Source of the DNA: Cetobacterium sp. NK01
GTDB taxonomy: Bacteria; Fusobacteriota; Fusobacteriia; Fusobacteriales; Fusobacteriaceae
Assembly (NCBI RefSeq): GCF_024506395.1
Contig: NZ_JANIBO010000001.1
Span: 620,001-684,000, forward strand
DNA: 64,000 bases
Reading direction: 5' to 3'
A program made the position numbers and the translations under genes. Positions 63,545 to 64,000 of this stretch are shown here, in pieces (within the stretch, counting starts at the first letter, position 1; each line of letters begins with the position of its first letter). Below the pieces are notes generated by a model that ran no database searches, was not told where the DNA came from, and saw only the letters and a program-made list of their open reading frames with translations.

Positions 63545-64000
63545 CTAAACTATTTCTGAATTATATGTTGAATCTAAATAAAGCTCTTCTAATTGCTTAT
63601 CATCAACTTTACTTGGTGCTTCTGTCATTAAACATTGACCTTTATTTGTTTTAGGGAATGGGATTACATCTCTTATTGATTGCTCTTTTAACATTACCAT
63701 TAACCATCTATCAATACCAAAAGCCAATCCTCCATGTGGTGGTGCTCCATATTTAAATGCATCCACAAAGAATCCAAACTTCTCTTGTGCTTCCTCTTTA
63801 GATAAACCTAACTTTTCAAATACTTTACTTTGAATTTCAGGATTAAATATTCTTATTGATCCTCCACCAATTTCAGATCCATTTAATACCAAGTCATATG
63901 AGTTGGTTCTAACTTCATCCATTTCTCCATCTAAGAATAACTGCATATCTTCAGCTTTTATTGATGTGAATGGGTGATGTTGAGCCTTATATCTTTGTTC
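63545..64000 (-). CDS. aspS: Aspartate-tRNA ligase, C-terminal part (start beyond window)
   Basis: The last 151 codons of a class II synthetase; the open frame runs off the window at 64000. The visible part starts in the bacterial insertion/catalytic junction ([14 protein letters not shown]) and contains class II motif 3 [13 protein letters not shown] and the family end segment [16 protein letters not shown]. This matches the bacterial (AspRS, possibly non-discriminating) type, which would fit with the presence of GatCAB. Its stop lies about 35 bp upstream of the structured RNA promoter. Confidence 0.95.
   Translation of the reverse strand, partial: EQRYKAQHHPFTSIKAEDMQLFLDGEMDEVRTNSYDLVLNGSEIGGGSIRIFNPEIQSKVFEKLGLSKEEAQEKFGFFVDAFKYGAPPHGGLAFGIDRWLMVMLKEQSIRDVIPFPKTNKGQCLMTEAPSKVDDKQLEELYLDSTYNSEIV

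Overview
The window is AT-rich chromosomal DNA (by eye near 30% GC), densely coding and mostly on the minus strand. The gene set points to a member of the Fusobacteriota, such as Fusobacterium, Cetobacterium or a close relative. Gram-negative envelope genes (lipid A acyltransferase, OmpH/Skp, periplasmic binding proteins without a lipobox) sit beside genes more typical of Firmicutes-like lineages (HPr kinase, YitT, YlxM, glycine-tRNA ligase subunits, GatCAB). There are no rRNA genes, insertion sequences, prophage or CRISPR arrays. I cannot name the species from the sequence alone.

Layout. Positions 1-6.4 kb (minus): lpxL-like, mtnN, folC, a small membrane protein, a double-length hprK, yitT and the start of nrnA. 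Positions 6.5-16.2 kb (minus): one long run read from a promoter near 16.24 kb, covering a membrane protein, maf, mreB, an unknown exported protein, scpB, rluB, gatC, gatA, gatB and an L,D-transpeptidase-like protein. Positions 16.3-16.9 kb: seven tRNA genes with a strong promoter and terminator. Positions 17-25.3 kb (minus): a GHL10 hydrolase, a small membrane protein, and an ftsI-priA-def-divIC-glpX operon. Positions 25.4-28 kb: a lone skp-like gene (plus), a second identical Val-Glu tRNA pair, an ArsC/Spx-like protein, and metK behind a SAM-I riboswitch. Positions 28-38.8 kb (minus): tex, an orphan sensor ATPase, ileS, lspA, glyQ and glyS. Positions 38.9-40.9 kb (minus): ylxM-ffh-rpsP. Positions 41-43.3 kb (plus): folE, folBK and folP. 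Positions 43.3-50.2 kb (minus): a nucleoside kinase and an oppABCDF operon. Positions 50.4-64 kb: a DUF2147 protein, adhE, a compact UvrD-like helicase facing holA, a Zn/Cd-type P-ATPase, a methyltransferase with a small partner, a 10TM metal exporter, argS, a structured non-coding RNA, and the 3' part of aspS.

Most genes are housekeeping: translation (five synthetases or synthetase subunits, GatCAB, tRNAs, S16, deformylase), secretion (Ffh, LspA), cell shape and division (MreB, FtsI, DivIC, ScpB), folate synthesis, SAM synthesis and recycling (MetK, MtnN), and fermentation (AdhE). Signals are easy to read here: many promoters match TTGACA/TATAAT with 17-bp spacing, and many genes end in clear hairpins.

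The most unusual items are: (1) an HPr kinase made of two HprK copies whose active-site elements are lost in a complementary way; (2) a roughly 230-nt rod-shaped RNA upstream of argS with its own promoter and terminator, possibly 6S RNA, from which argS seems to be read only by read-through; (3) a sensor kinase-like protein with an intact ATP site but no phospho-acceptor histidine; (4) a terminator hairpin whose two arms encode the identical C-termini of two convergent proteins; (5) a UvrD-like helicase that appears to lack the 2B subdomain; (6) a TATA-CCCCC-TATA site just downstream of the metal-ATPase promoter.
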